Source of the DNA: Hippasteria phrygiana
Lineage: Eukaryota > Echinodermata > Asteroidea > Valvatida > Goniasteridae
Direction: 5' to 3'
Length of the DNA stretch: 64,000 nt
Assembly (NCBI GenBank): GCA_037893225.1
Contig: JAZGUH010000205.1
Location: 692,501 to 756,500 of the forward strand
Position 1 is the stretch's first letter, and each line of letters begins with the position of its first letter. This document shows, one piece after another, positions 44,101-59,376 of the stretch. The position numbers and the translations under genes were made by a program. The notes under the pieces were generated by a model. The model was not told the DNA's origin. It worked only from the letters and a program-made list of their open reading frames with translations, and made no database searches.

Positions 44101-47100
44101 AGACCTACGCTGTTTAGTAGATGAGTAAGTCTAACACTCTCTCTACCTCTGACTCTCCTTCTCTCTTACTCTCACATTCTAACCCGATCACTAGCACTTG
44201 CACTGTAACACTTGCACTGTAACACTTGCACTGTAACACTTGCACTGTAACACTTGCACTGTAACACTTGCACTGTAACACTTGCACTGTAACACTTGCA
44301 CTGTAACACTTGCACTCGAACCTTCACCCTATCACTTCAACTCGAACCTTCACCCTAACACTTGAACTCAAACCCTTAACTCTAACACAAATTTGTATAT
44401 TCTTAACTCGCTTACTCTATTTTTTCATCAACTTCAGGAGAGATCAACCTCTGGCTCCTGGCTGTCAAGACCTCGAGGCCACCCAAGATCATCATGGACA
44501 GAACTGGAATGGCCCAGTGAGATAGACAGCATACAGGCTTAGATGAGCACAATAGACCTACGCTGTTTAGTAGATGAGTAAGTCTAACACTCTCACTACC
44601 TCTAACTCTCCTTCTCTCTTACTCTCACATTCTAACCCGATGACTAGCACTTGCACTGTAACACTTGCACTGTAACACTTGCACTGTAACTCTTGCACTG
44701 TAACTCTTGCACTGTAACACTTGCACTGTAACACTTGCACTGTAACACTTGCACTGTAACACTTGCACTGTAACACTTGCACTGTAACACTTGCACTGTA
44801 ACACTTGCACTGTAACACTTGCACTGTAACACTTGCACTGTAACACTTGCACTGTAACACTTGCACTGTAACACTTGCACTGTAACACTTGCACTGTAAC
44901 ACTTGCACTGTAACACTTGCACTGTAACACCTGCACTGTAACACCTGCACTGTAACACTTGCACTGTAACACTTGCACTCGAACCTTAACCCTAACACTT
45001 AAACTCAAACCCTTAACTCTAACACTAATTTTTATATTCTTAACTCGCTTACTCTATTTTTTCATCAACTTCAGGAGAGATCAACCTCCGGCTCCTGGCT
45101 GTCAAGACCTCGAGGCCACCCAAGATCATCATGGACAGAACTGGAATGGCCCAGTGAGATAGACAGCATACAGGCTTAGATGAGCACAATAGACCTACGC
45201 TGTTTAGTAGATGAGTAAGTCTAACACTCTCACTACCTCTAACTCTCCTTCTCTCTTACTCTCACATTCTAACCCGATGACTAGCACTTGCACTGTAACA
45301 CTTGCACTGTAACACTTGCACTGTAACACTTGCACTGTAACACTTGCACTGTAACACTTGCACTGTAACACTTGCACTGTAACACTTGCACTGTAACACT
45401 TGCACTGTAACACTTGCACTGTAACACTTGCACTGTAACACTTGCACTGTAACACTTGCACTGTAACACTTGCACTCGAACCTTTACCCTAACACTTGAA
45501 CTCAAACCCTTAACTCTAACACTAATTTTAATATTCTTAACTCGCTTACTCTATTTTTCCATCAACTTCAGGAGAGATCAACATCCGGCTCCTGGCTGTC
45601 AAGACCTCGAGGCCACCCAAGATCATCATGGACAGAACTGGAATGGCCCAGTGAGATAGACAGCTTGCAGGCCTAGATCCGCACAATAGACCTACGCTGT
45701 TTAGTAGATGAGTAAGTCTAACACTCTCACTACCTCTAACTCTCCTTCTCTCTTACTCTCACATTCTAACCCGATGACTAGCACTTGCACTGTAACACTT
45801 GCACTGTAACACTTGCACTGTAACACTTGCACTGTAACACTTGCACTGTAACACTTGCACTGTAACACTTGCACTGTAACACTTGCACTGTAACACTTGC
45901 ACTGTAACACTTGCACTGTAACACTTGCACTGTAACACTTGCACTGTAACACTTGCACTGTAACACTTGCACTGTAACACTTGCACTGTAACACCTGCAC
46001 TGTAAGACTTGCACTGTAACACTTGCACTCGAACCTTAACCCTAACACTTAAACTCAAACCCTTAACTCTAACACTAATTTTTATATTCTTAACTCGCTT
46101 ACTCTATTTTTTCATCAACTTCAGGAGAGATCAACCTCCGGCTCCTGGCTGTCAAGACCTCGAGGCCACCCAAGATCATCATGGACAGAACTGGAATGGC
46201 CCAGTGAGATAGACAGCATACAGGCTTAGATGAGCACAATAGACCTACGCTGTTTAGTAGATGAGTAAGTCTAACACTCTCACTACCTCTAACTCTCCTT
46301 CTCTCTTACTCTCACATTCTAACCCGATGACTAGCACTTGCACTGTAACACTTGCACTGTAACACTTGCACTGTAACACTTGCACTGTAACACTTGCACT
46401 GTAACACTTGCACTGTAACACTTGCACTGTAACACTTGCACTGTAACACTTGCACTGTAACACTTGCACTGTAACACTTGCACTGTAACACCTGCACTGT
46501 AACACCTGCACTGTAACACCTGCACTGTAACACCTGCACTGTAACACTTGCACTGTAACACTTGCACTGTAACACTTGCACTGTAACACCTGCACTGTAA
46601 CACTTGCACTGTAACACTTGCACTCGAACCTTAACCCTAACACTTAAACTCAAACCCTTAACTCTAACACTAATTTTTATATTCTTAACTCGCTTACTCT
46701 ATTTTTTCATCAACTTCAGGAGAGATCAACCTCCGGCTCCTGGCTGTCAAGACCTCGAGGCCACCCAAGATCATCATGGACAGAACTGGAATGGCCCAGT
46801 GAGATAGACAGCATACAGGCTTAGATGAGCACAATAGACCTACGCTGTTTAGTAGATGAGTAAGTCTAACACTCTCACTACCTCTAACTCTCCTTCTCTC
46901 TTACTCTCACATTCTAACCCGATGACTAGCACTTGCACTGTAACACTTGCACTGTAACACTTGCACTGTAACACTTGCACTGTAACACTTGCACTGTAAC
47001 ACTTGCACTGTAACACTTGCACTGTAACACTTGCACTGTAACACTTGCACTGTAACACTTGCACTGTAACACTTGCACTGTAACACTTGAACTCAAACCC

Positions 47101-48182
47101 TTAACTCTAACACTAATTTTAATATTCTTAACTCGCTTACTCTATTTTTCCATCAACTTCAGGAGAGATCAACATCCGGCTCCTGGCTGTCAAGACCTCG
47201 AGGCCACCCAAGATCATCATGGACAGAACTGGAATGGCCCAGTGAGATAGACAGCTTGCAGGCCTAGATCCGCACAATAGACCTACGCTGTTTAGTAGAT
47301 GAGTAAGTCTAACACTCTCTCTACCTCTGACTCTCCTTCTCTCTTACTCTCACATTCTAACCCAATCACTAGCACTTGCACTGTAACACTTGCACTGTAA
47401 CACTTGCACTGTAACACTTGCACTGTAACACTTGCACTGTAACACTTGCACTCGAACCTTCACCCTATCACTTCAACTCGAACCTTCACCCTATCACTTG
47501 AACTCAAACCCTTAACTCTAACAGGCCTAAATCAGCACAATAGACCTACGCTGTTTAGTAGATGAGTAAGTCTAACACTCTCTCTACCTCTGACTCTCCT
47601 TCTCTCTTACTCTCACATTCTAACCCGATCACTAGCACTTGCACTGTAACACTTGCACTGTAACACTTAACTCTAACACTAATTTTAATATTCCTAACTC
47701 GCTTACTTTATTTTTTTCATCAACTTCAGGAGAGATCAACATCTGGCTCCTGGCTGTCAAGTCCTCGAGGCCACCCAAGATCATCATGGACAGAACTGGA
47801 ATGGCCCAGTGAGATAGACAGCTTGCAGGCCTAGATCAGCACAATAGACCTACGCTGTTTAGTAGATGAGTAAGTCTAACACTCTCTCTACCTCTGACTC
47901 TCCTTCTCTCTTACTCTCACATTCTAACCCGATCACTAGCACTTGCACTGTAACACTTGCACTGTAACACTTGCACTGTAACACTTGCACTGTAACACTT
48001 GCACTGTAACACTTGCACTGTAACACTTGCACTGTAACACTTGCACTGTAACACTTGCACTCGAACCTTCACCCTATCACTTCAACTCGAACCTTCACCC
48101 TAACACTTGAACTCAAACCCTTAACTCTAACACAAATTTGTATATTCTTAACTCGCTTACTCTATTTTTTCATCAACTTCAG

Positions 48183-50475
48183 GAGAGATCAACCTCTGGC
48201 TCCTGGCTGTCAAGACCTCGAGGCCACCCAAGATCATCATGGACAGAACTGGAATGGCCCAGTGAGATAGACAGCATACAGGCTTAGATGAGCACAATAG
48301 ACCTACGCTGTTTAGTAGATGAGTAAGTCTAACACTCTCACTACCTCTAACTCTCCTTCTCTCTTACTCTCACATTCTAACCCGATGACTAGCACTTGCA
48401 CTGTAACACTTGCACTGTAACACTTGCACTGTAACTCTTGCACTGTAACTCTTGCACTGTAACACTTGCACTGTAACACTTGCACTGTAACACTTGCACT
48501 GTAACACTTGCACTGTAACACTTGCACTGTAACACTTGCACTGTAACACTTGCACTGTAACACTTGCACTGTAACACTTGCACTGTAACACTTGCACTGT
48601 AACACTTGCACTGTAACACTTGCACTGTAACACTTGCACTGTAACACCTGCACTGTAACACCTGCACTGTAACACTTGCACTGTAACACTTGCACTCGAA
48701 CCTTAACCCTAACACTTAAACTCAAACCCTTAACTCTAACACTAATTTTTATATTCTTAACTCGCTTACTCTATTTTTTCATCAACTTCAGGAGAGATCA
48801 ACCTCCGGCTCCTGGCTGTCAAGACCTCGAGGCCACCCAAGATCATCATGGACAGAACTGGAATGGCCCAGTGAGATAGACAGCATACAGGCTTAGATGA
48901 GCACAATAGACCTACGCTGTTTAGTAGATGAGTAAGTCTAACACTCTCACTACCTCTAACTCTCCTTCTCTTTTACTCTCACATTCTAACCCGATGACTA
49001 GCACTTGCACTGTAACACTTGCACTGTAACACTTGCACTGTAACACTTGCACTGTAACACTTGCACTGTAACACTTGCACTGTAACACTTGCACTGTAAC
49101 ACTTGCACTGTAACACTTGCACTGTAACACTTGCACTGTAACACTTGCACTGTAACACTTGCACTCGAACCTTAACCCTAACACTTGCACTGTAACACTT
49201 GCACTGTAACACTTGCACTGTAACACTTGCACTCGAACCTTAACCCTAACACTTGCACTGTAACACTTGAACTCAAACCCTTAACTCTAACACTAATTTT
49301 AATATTCCTAACTCGCTTACTTTATTTTTTTCATCAACTTCAGGAGAGATCAACATCTGGCTCCTGGCTGTCAAGTCCTCGAGGCCACCCAAGATCATCA
49401 TGGACAGAACTGGAATGGCCCAGTGAGATAGACAGCTTGCAGGCCTAGATCAGCACAATAGACCTACGCTGTTTAGTAGATGAGTAAGTCTAACACTCTC
49501 TCTACCTCTGACTCTCCTTCTCTCTTACTCTCACATTCTAACCCGATCACTAGCACTTGCACTGTAACACTTGCACTGTAACACTTGCACTGTAACACTT
49601 GCACTGTAACACTTGCACTGTAACACTTGCACTGTAACACTTGCACTCGATCCTTAACCCTAACACTTAAACTCAAACCCTTAACTCTAACACTAATTTT
49701 TATATTCTTAACTCGCTTACTCTATTTTTTCATCAACTTCAGGAGAGATCAACCTCCGGCTCCTGGCTGTCAAGACCTCGAGGCCACCCAAGATCATCAT
49801 GGACAGAACTGGAATGGCCCAGTGAGATAGACAGCATACAGGCTTAGATGAGCACAATAGACCTACGCTGTTTAGTAGATGAGTAAGTCTAACACTCTCA
49901 CTACCTCTAACTCTCCTTCTCTCTTACTCTCACATTCTAACCCGATGACTAGCACTTGCACTGTAACACTTGCACTGTAACACTTGCACTGTAACACTTG
50001 CACTGTAACACTGCACTGTAACACTTGCACTGTAACACTTGCACTGTAACACTTGCACTGTAACACTTGCACTGTAACACTTGCACTGTAACACTTGCAC
50101 TGTAACACTTGCACTCGAACCTTAACCCTAACACTTGCACTGTAACACTGTAACACTTGCACTGTAACACTTGCACTGTAACACTTGCACTGTAACACTT
50201 GCACTGTAACACTTGCACTGTAACACTTGCACTCGAACCTTAACCCTAACACTTGCACTGTAACACTTGCACTGTAACACTTGAACTCAAACCCTTAACT
50301 CTAACACAAATTTTAATATTCCTAACTCGCTTACTTAATTTTTTTCATCAACTTCAGGAGAGATCAACCTCTGGCTCCTGGCTGTCAAGACCTCGAGGCC
50401 ACCCAAGATCATCATGGACAGAACTGGAATGGCCCAGTGAGATAGACAGCATACAGGCTTAGATGAGCACAATAG
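48183..50475 (+). repeat. second copy of the 6,373-bp-offset block
   Basis: Matches 41810-44100 in monomer order, 14-mer counts and private mutations. Just upstream the offset is 6,387, a difference of one 14-mer. Confidence 0.92.
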
Positions 50476-53400
50476 ACCTACGCTGTTTAGTAGATGAGTA
50501 AGTCTAACACTCTCACTACCTCTAACTCTCCTTCTCTCTTACTCTCACATTCTAACCCGATGACTAGCACTTGCACTGTAACACTTGCACTGTAACACTT
50601 GCACTGTAACTCTTGCACTGTAACACTTGCACTGTAACACTTGCACTGTAACACTTGCACTGTAACACTTGCACTGTAACACTTGCACTGTAACACTTGC
50701 ACTGTAACACTTGCACTGTAACACTTGCACTGTAACACTTGCACTGTAACACTTGCACTGTAACACTTGCACTGTAACACCTGCACTGTAACACCTGCAC
50801 TGTAACACCTGCACTGTAACACTTGCACTGTAACACTTGCACTCGAACCTTAACCCTAACACTTAAACTCAAACCCTTAACTCTAACACTAATTTTTATA
50901 TTCTTAACTCGCTTACTCTATTTTTTCATCAACTTCAGGAGAGATCAACCTCCGGCTCCTGGCTGTCAAGACCTCGAGGCCACCCAAGATCATCATGGAC
51001 AGAACTGGAATGGCCCAGTGAGATAGACAGCATACAGGCTTAGATGAGCACAATAGACCTACGCTGTTTAGTAGATGAGTAAGTCTAACACTCTCACTAC
51101 CTCTAACTCTCCTTCTCTCTTACTCTCACATTCTAACCCGATGACTAGCACTTGCACCGTAACACTTGCACTGTAACACTTGCACTGTAACACTTGCACT
51201 GTAACACTTGCACTGTAACACTTGCACTGTAACACTTGCACTGTAACACTTGCACTGTAACACTTGCACTGTAACACTTGCACTGTAACACTTGCACTGT
51301 AACACTTGCACTGTAACACTTGCACTCGAACCTTTACCCTAACACTTGAACTCAAACCCTTAACTCTAACACTAATTTTAATATTCTTAACTCGCTTACT
51401 CTATTTTTCCATCAACTTCAGGAGAGATCAACATCCGGCTCCTGGCTGTCAAGACCTCGAGGCCACCCAAGATCATCATGGACAGAACTGGAATGGCCCA
51501 GTGAGATAGACAGCTTGCAGGCCTAGATCCGCACAATAGACCTACGCTGTTTAGTAGATGAGTAAGTCTAACACTCTCACTACCTCTAACTCTCCTTCTC
51601 TCTTACTCTCACATTCTAACCCGATGACTAGCACTTGCACTGTAACACTTGCACTGTAACACTTGCACTGTAACACTTGCACTGTAACACTTGCACTGTA
51701 ACACTTGCACTGTAACACTTGCACTGTAACACTTGCACTGTAACACTTGCACTGTAACACTTGCACTGTAACACCTGCACTGTAAGACTTGCACTGTAAC
51801 ACTTGCACTCGAACCTTAACCCTAACACTTAAACTCAAACCCTTAACTCTAACACTAATTTTTATATTCTTAACTCGCTTACTCTATTTTTTCATCAACT
51901 TCAGGAGAGATCAACCTCCGGCTCCTGGCTGTCAAGACCTCGAGGCCACCCAAGATCATCATGGACAGAACTGGAATGGCCCAGTGAGATAGACAGCATA
52001 CAGGCTTAGATGAGCACAATAGACCTACGCTGTTTAGTAGATGAGTAAGTCTAACACTCTCACTACCTCTAACTCTCCTTCTCTCTTACTCTCACATTCT
52101 AACCCGATGACTAGCACTTGCACTGTAACACTTGCACTGTAACACTTGCACTGTAACACTTGCACTGTAACACTTGCACTGTAACACTTGCACTGTAACA
52201 CTTGCACTGTAACACTTGCACTGTAACACTTGCACTGTAACACTTGCACTGTAACACTTGCACTGTAACACTTGAACTCAAACCCTTAACTCTAACACTA
52301 ATTTTAATATTCTTAACTCGCTTACTCTATTTTTCCATCAACTTCAGGAGAGATCAACATCCGGCTCCTGGCTGTCAAGACCTCGAGGCCACCCAAGATC
52401 ATCATGGACAGAACTGGAATGGCCCAGTGAGATAGACAGCTTGCAGGCCTAGATCCGCACAATAGACCTACGCTGTTTAGTAGATGAGTAAGTCTAACAC
52501 TCTCTCTACCTCTGACTCTCCTTCTCTCTTACTCTCACATTCTAACCCAATCACTAGCACTTGCACTGTAACACTTGCACTGTAACACTTGCACTGTAAC
52601 ACTTGCACTGTAACACTTGCACTGTAACACTTGCACTCGAACCTTCACCCTATCACTTCAACTCGAACCTTCACCCTATCACTTGAACTCAAACCCTTAA
52701 CTCTAACAGGCCTAAATCAGCACAATAGACCTACGCTGTTTAGTAGATGAGTAAGTCTAACACTCTCTCTACCTCTGACTCTCCTTCTCTCTTACTCTCA
52801 CATTCTAACCCGATCACTAGCACTTGCACTGTAACACTTGCACTGTAACACTTAACTCTAACACTAATTTTAATATTCCTAACTCGCTTACTTTATTTTT
52901 TTCATCAACTTCAGGAGAGATCAACATCTGGCTCCTGGCTGTCAAGTCCTCGAGGCCACCCAAGATCATCATGGACAGAACTGGAATGGCCCAGTGAGAT
53001 AGACAGCTTGCAGGCCTAGATCAGCACAATAGACCTACGCTGTTTAGTAGATGAGTAAGTCTAACACTCTCTCTACCTCTGACTCTCCTTCTCTCTTACT
53101 CTCACATTCTAACCCGATCACTAGCACTTGCACTGTAACACTTGCACTGTAACACTTGCACTGTAACACTTGCACTGTAACACTTGCACTGTAACACTTG
53201 CACTGTAACACTTGCACTGTAACACTTGCACTGTAACACTTGCACTGTAACACTTGCACTGTAACACTTGCACTGTAACACTTGCACTCGAACCTTCACC
53301 CTATCACTTCAACTCGAACCTTCACCCTAACACTTGAACTCAAACCCTTAACTCTAACACAAATTTGTATATTCTTAACTCGCTTACTCTATTTTTTCAT

Positions 53401-56400
53401 CAACTTCAGGAGAGATCAACCTCTGGCTCCTGGCTGTCAAGACCTCGAGGCCACCCAAGATCATCATGGACAGAACTGGAATGGCCCAGTGAGATAGACA
53501 GCATACAGGCTTAGATGAGCACAATAGACCTACGCTGTTTAGTAGATGAGTAAGTCTAACACTCTCACTACCTCTAACTCTCCTTCTCTCTTACTCTCAC
53601 ATTCTAACCCGATGACTAGCACTTGCACTGTAACACTTGCACTGTAACACTTGCACTGTAACTCTTGCACTGTAACTCTTGGACTGTAACACTTGCACTG
53701 TAACACTTGCACTGTAACACTTGCACTGTAACACTTGCACTGTAACACTTGCACTCGATCCTTAACCCTAACACTTAAACTCAAACCCTTAACTCTAACA
53801 CTAATTTTTATATTCTTAACTCGCTTACTCTATTTTTTCATCAACTTCAGGAGAGATCAACCTCCGGCTCCTGGCTGTCAAGACCTCGAGGCCACCCAAG
53901 ATCATCATGGACAGAACTGGAATGGCCCAGTGAGATAGACAGCATACAGGCTTAGATGAGCACAATAGACCTACGCTGTTTAGTAGATGAGTAAGTCTAA
54001 CACTCTCACTACCTCTAACTCTCCTTCTCTCTTACTCTCACATTCTAACCCGATGACTAGCACTTGCACTGTAACACTTGCACTGTAACACTTGCACTGT
54101 AACACTTGCACTGTAACACTTGCACTGTAACACTTGCACTGTAACACTTGCACTGTAACACTTGCACTGTAACACTTGCACTGTAACACTTGCACTCGAA
54201 CCTTCACCCTATCACTTCAACTCGAACCTTCACCCTAACACTTGAACTCAAACCCTTAACTCTAACACAAATTTGTATATTCTTAACTCGCTTACTCTAT
54301 TTTTTCATCAACTTCAGGAGAGATCAACCTCTGGCTCCTGGCTGTCAAGACCTCGAGGCCACCCAAGATCATCATGGACAGAACTGGAATGGCCCAGTGA
54401 GATAGACAGCATACAGGCTTAGATGAGCACAATAGACCTACGCTGTTTAGTAGATGAGTAAGTCTAACACTCTCACTACCTCTAACTCTCCTTCTCTCTT
54501 ACTCTCACATTCTAACCCGATGACTAGCACTTGCACTGTAACACTTGCACTGTAACACTTGCACTGTAACACTTGCACTGTAACACTTGCACTGTAACAC
54601 TTGCACTGTAACACTTGCACTGTAACACTTGCACTGTAACACTTGCACTCGAACCTTAACCCTAACACTTGCACTGTAACACTTGAACTCAAACCCTTAA
54701 CTCTAACACTAATTTTAATATTCCTAACTCGCTTACTTTATTTTTTTCATCAACTTCAGGAGAGATCAACATCTGGCTCCTGGCTGTCAAGTCCTCGAGG
54801 CCACCCAAGATCATCATGGACAGAACTGGAATGGCCCAGTGAGATAGACAGCTTGCAGGCCTAGATCAGCACAATAGACCTACGCTGTTTAGTAGATGAG
54901 TAAGTCTAACACTCTCTCTACCTCTGACTCTCCTTCTCTCTTACTCTCACATTCTAACCCGATCACTAGCACTTGCACTGTAACACTTGCACTGTAACAC
55001 TTGCACTGTAACACTTGCACTGTAACACTTGCACTGTAACACTTGCACTGTAACACTTGCACTGTAACACTTGCACTGTAACACTTGCACTGTAACACTT
55101 GCACTGTAACACTTGCACTGTAACACTTGCACTCGAACCTTAACCCTAACACTTGCACTGTAACACTTGCACTGTAACACTTGAACTCAAACCCTTAACT
55201 CTAACACTAATTTTAATATTCCTAACTCGCTTACTTAATTTTTTTCATCAACTTCAGGAGAGATCAACATCTGGCTCCTGGCTGTCAAGTCCTCGAGGCC
55301 ACCCAAGATCATCATGGACAGAACTGGAATGGCCCAGTGAGATAGACAGCTTGCAGGCCTAGATCAGCACAATAGACCTACGCTGTTTAGTAGATGAGTA
55401 AGTCTAACACTCTCTCTACCTCTGACTCTCCTTCTCTCTTACTCTCACATTCTAACCCGATGACTAGCACTTGCACTGTAACACTTGCACTGTAACACTT
55501 GCACTGTAACACTTGCACTGTAACACTTGCACTGTAACACTTGCACTGTAACACTTGCACTGTAACACTTGCACTGTAACACTTGCACTCGATCCTTAAC
55601 CCTAACACTTAAACTCAAACCCTTAACTCTAACACTAATTTTTATATTCTTAACTCGCTTACTCTATTTTTTCATCAACTTCAGGAGAGATCAACCTCCG
55701 GCTCCTGGCTGTCAAGACCTCGAGGCCACCCAAGATCATCATGGACAGAACTGGAATGGCCCAGTGAGATAGACAGCATACAGGCTTAGATGAGCACAAT
55801 AGACCTACGCTGTTTAGTAGATGAGTAAGTCTAACACTCTCACTACCTCTAACTCTCCTTCTCTCTTACTCTCACATTCTAACCCGATGACTAGCACTTG
55901 CACTGTAACACTTGCACTGTAACACTTGCACTGTAACACTTGCACTGTAACACTTGCACTGTAACACTTGCACTGTAACACTTGCACTGTAACACTTGCA
56001 CTGTAACACTTGCACTGTAACACTTGCACTGTAACACTTGCACTGTAACACTTGCACTCGAACCTTCACCCTATCACTTCAACTCGAACCTTCACCCTAA
56101 CACTTGAACTCAAACCCTTAACTCTAACACAAATTTGTATATTCTTAACTCGCTTACTCTATTTTTTCATCAACTTCAGGAGAGATCAACCTCTGGCTCC
56201 TGGCTGTCAAGACCTCGAGGCCACCCAAGATCATCATGGACAGAACTGGAATGGCCCAGTGAGATAGACAGCATACAGGCTTAGATGAGCACAATAGACC
56301 TACGCTGTTTAGTAGATGAGTAAGTCTAACACTCTCACTACCTCTAACTCTCCTTCTCTCTTACTCTCACATTCTAACCCGATGACTAGCACTTGCACTG

Positions 56401-58808
56401 TAACACTTGCACTGTAACACTTGCACTGTAACACTTGCACTGTAACACTTGCACTGTAACACTTGCACTGTAACACTTGCACTCGAACCTTAACCCTAAC
56501 ACTTGCACTGTAACACTTGAACTCAAACCCTTAACTCTAACACTAATTTTAATATTCCTAACTCGCTTACTTTATTTTTTTCATCAACTTCAGGAGAGAT
56601 CAACATCTGGCTCCTGGCTGTCAAGTCCTCGAGGCCACCCAAGATCATCATGGACAGAACTGGAATGGCCCAGTGAGATAGACAGCTTGCAGGCCTAGAT
56701 CAGCACAATAGACCTACGCTGTTTAGTAGATGAGTAAGTCTAACACTCTCTCTACCTCTGACTCTCCTTCTCTCTTACTCTCACATTCTAACCCGATCAC
56801 TAGCACTTGCACTGTAACACTTGCACTGTAACACTTGCACTGTAACACTTGCACTGTAACACTTGCACTGTAACACTTGCACTGTAACACTTGCACTGTA
56901 ACACTTGCACTGTAACACTTGCACTGTAACACTTGCACTGTAACACTTGCACTCGATCCTTAACCCTAACACTTAAACTCAAACCCTTAACTCTAACACT
57001 TAAACTCAAACCCTTAACTCTAACACTAATTTTTATATTCTTAACTCGCTTACTCTATTTTTTCATCAACTTCAGGAGAGATCAACATCTGGCTCCTGGC
57101 TGTCAAGTCCTCGAGGCCACCCAAGATCATCATGGACAGAACTGGAATGGCCCAGTGAGATAGACAGCTTGCAGGCCTAGATCAGCACAATAGACCTACG
57201 CTGTTTAGTAGATGAGTAAGTCTAACACTCTCTCTACCTCTGACTCTCCTTCTCTCTTACTCTCACATTCTAACCCGATCACTAGCACTTGCACTGTAAC
57301 ACTTGCACTGTAACACTTGCACTGTAACACTTGCACTGTAACACTTGCACTGTAACACTTGCACTGTAACACTTGCACTGTAACACTTGCACTGTAACAC
57401 TTGCACTGTAACACTTGCACTGTAACACTTGCACTGTAACACTTGCACTCGATCCTTAACCCTAACACTTAAACTCAAACCCTTAACTCTAACACTTAAA
57501 CTCAAACCCTTAACTCTAACACTAATTTTAATATTCTTAACTCGCTTACTCTATTTTTTCATCAACTTCAGGAGAGATCAACCTCCGGCTCCTGGCTGTC
57601 AAGACCTCGAGGCCACCCAAGATCATCATGGACAGAACTGGAATGGCCCAGTGAGATAGACAGCATACAGGCTTAGATGAGCACAATAGACCTACGCTGT
57701 TTAGTAGATGAGTAAGTCTAACACTCTCACTACCTCTAACTCTCCTTCTCTCTTACTCTCACATTCTAACCCGATGACTAGCACTTGCACTGTAACACTT
57801 GCACTGTAACACTTGCACTGTAACACTTGCACTGTAACACTTGCACTGTAACACTTGCACTGTAACACTTGCACTGTAACACTTGCACTGTAACACTTGC
57901 ACTGTAACACTTGCACTGTAACACTTGCACTGTAACACTTGCACTGTAACACTTGCACTGTAACACTTGCACTCGAACCTTTACCCTAACACTTGAACTC
58001 GAACCTTTACCCTAACACTTGAACTCGAACCTTTACCCTAACACTTGAACTCGAACCTTTACCCTAACACTTGAACTCAAACCCTTAACTCTAACACTAA
58101 TTTTAATATTCTTAACTCGCTTACTCTATTTTTCCATCAACTTCAGGAGAGATCAACATCCGGCTCCTGGCTGTCAAGACCTCGAGGCCACCCAAGATCA
58201 TCATGGACAGAACTGGAATGGCCCAGTGAGATAGACAGCTTGCAGGCCTAGATCCGCACAATAGACCTACGCTGTTTAGTAGATGAGTAAGTCTAACACT
58301 CTCTCTACCTCTGACTCTCCTTCTCTCTTACTCTCACATTCTAACCCAATCACTAGCACTTGCACTGTAACACTTGCACTGTAACACTTGCACTGTAACA
58401 CTTGCACTCGAACCTTAACCCTAACACTTGCACTGTAACACTTGAACTCGAACCTTAACCCTAACACTTGCACTGTAACACTTGAACTCGAACCTTAACC
58501 CTAACACTTGCACTGTAACACTTGAACTCAAACCCTTAACTCTAACACTAATTTTAATATTGCTAACTCGCTTACTTTATTTTTTTCATCAACTTCAGGA
58601 GAGATCAACATCTGGCTCCTGGCTGTCAAGTCCTCGAGGCCACCCAAGATCATCATGGACAGAACTGGAATGGCCCAGTGAGATAGACAGCATACAGGCT
58701 TAGATGAGCACAATAGACCTATGCTGTTTAGTAGATGAGTAAGTCTAACACTCTCTCTACCTCTAACTCTCCTTCTCTCTTACTCTCACATTCTAACCCG
58801 ATCACTAG

Positions 58809-59376
58809 CACTTGCACTGTAACACTTGCACTGTAACACTTGCACTGTAACACTTGCACTGTAACACTTGCACTGTAACACTTGCACTGTAACACTTGCA
58901 CTGTAACACTTGCACTGTAACACTTGCACTGTAACACTTGCACTGTAACACTTGCACTGTAACACTTGCACTGTAACACTTGCACTGTAACACTTGCACT
59001 GTAACACTTGCACTGTAACACTTGCACTGTAACACTTGCACTGTAACACTTGCACTGTAACACTTGCACTGTAACACTTGCACTGTAACACTTGCACTGT
59101 AACACTTGCACTGTAACACTTGCACTGTAACACCTGCACTGTAACACCTGCACTGTAACACCTGCACTGTAACACCTGCACTGTAACACCTGCACTGTAA
59201 CACTTGCACTGTAACACTTGCACTGTAACACTTGCACTGTAACACCTGCACTGTAACACCTGCACTGTAACACTTGCACTGTAACACTTGCACTGTAACA
59301 CCTGCACTGTAAGACTTGCACTGTAAGACTTGCACTGTAAGACTTGCACTGTAAGACTTGCACTGTAACACTTGCA
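58809..59376 (+). repeat. longest 14-bp minisatellite block (about 40 copies)
   Basis: Mostly CACTTGCACTGTAA, with a CACCTG cluster (about 59130-59250) and a late GACTTG cluster (about 59308-59360). Because 14 is not a multiple of 3 and the unit has no stop on the minus strand, all three minus frames are open here. Confidence 0.95.
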
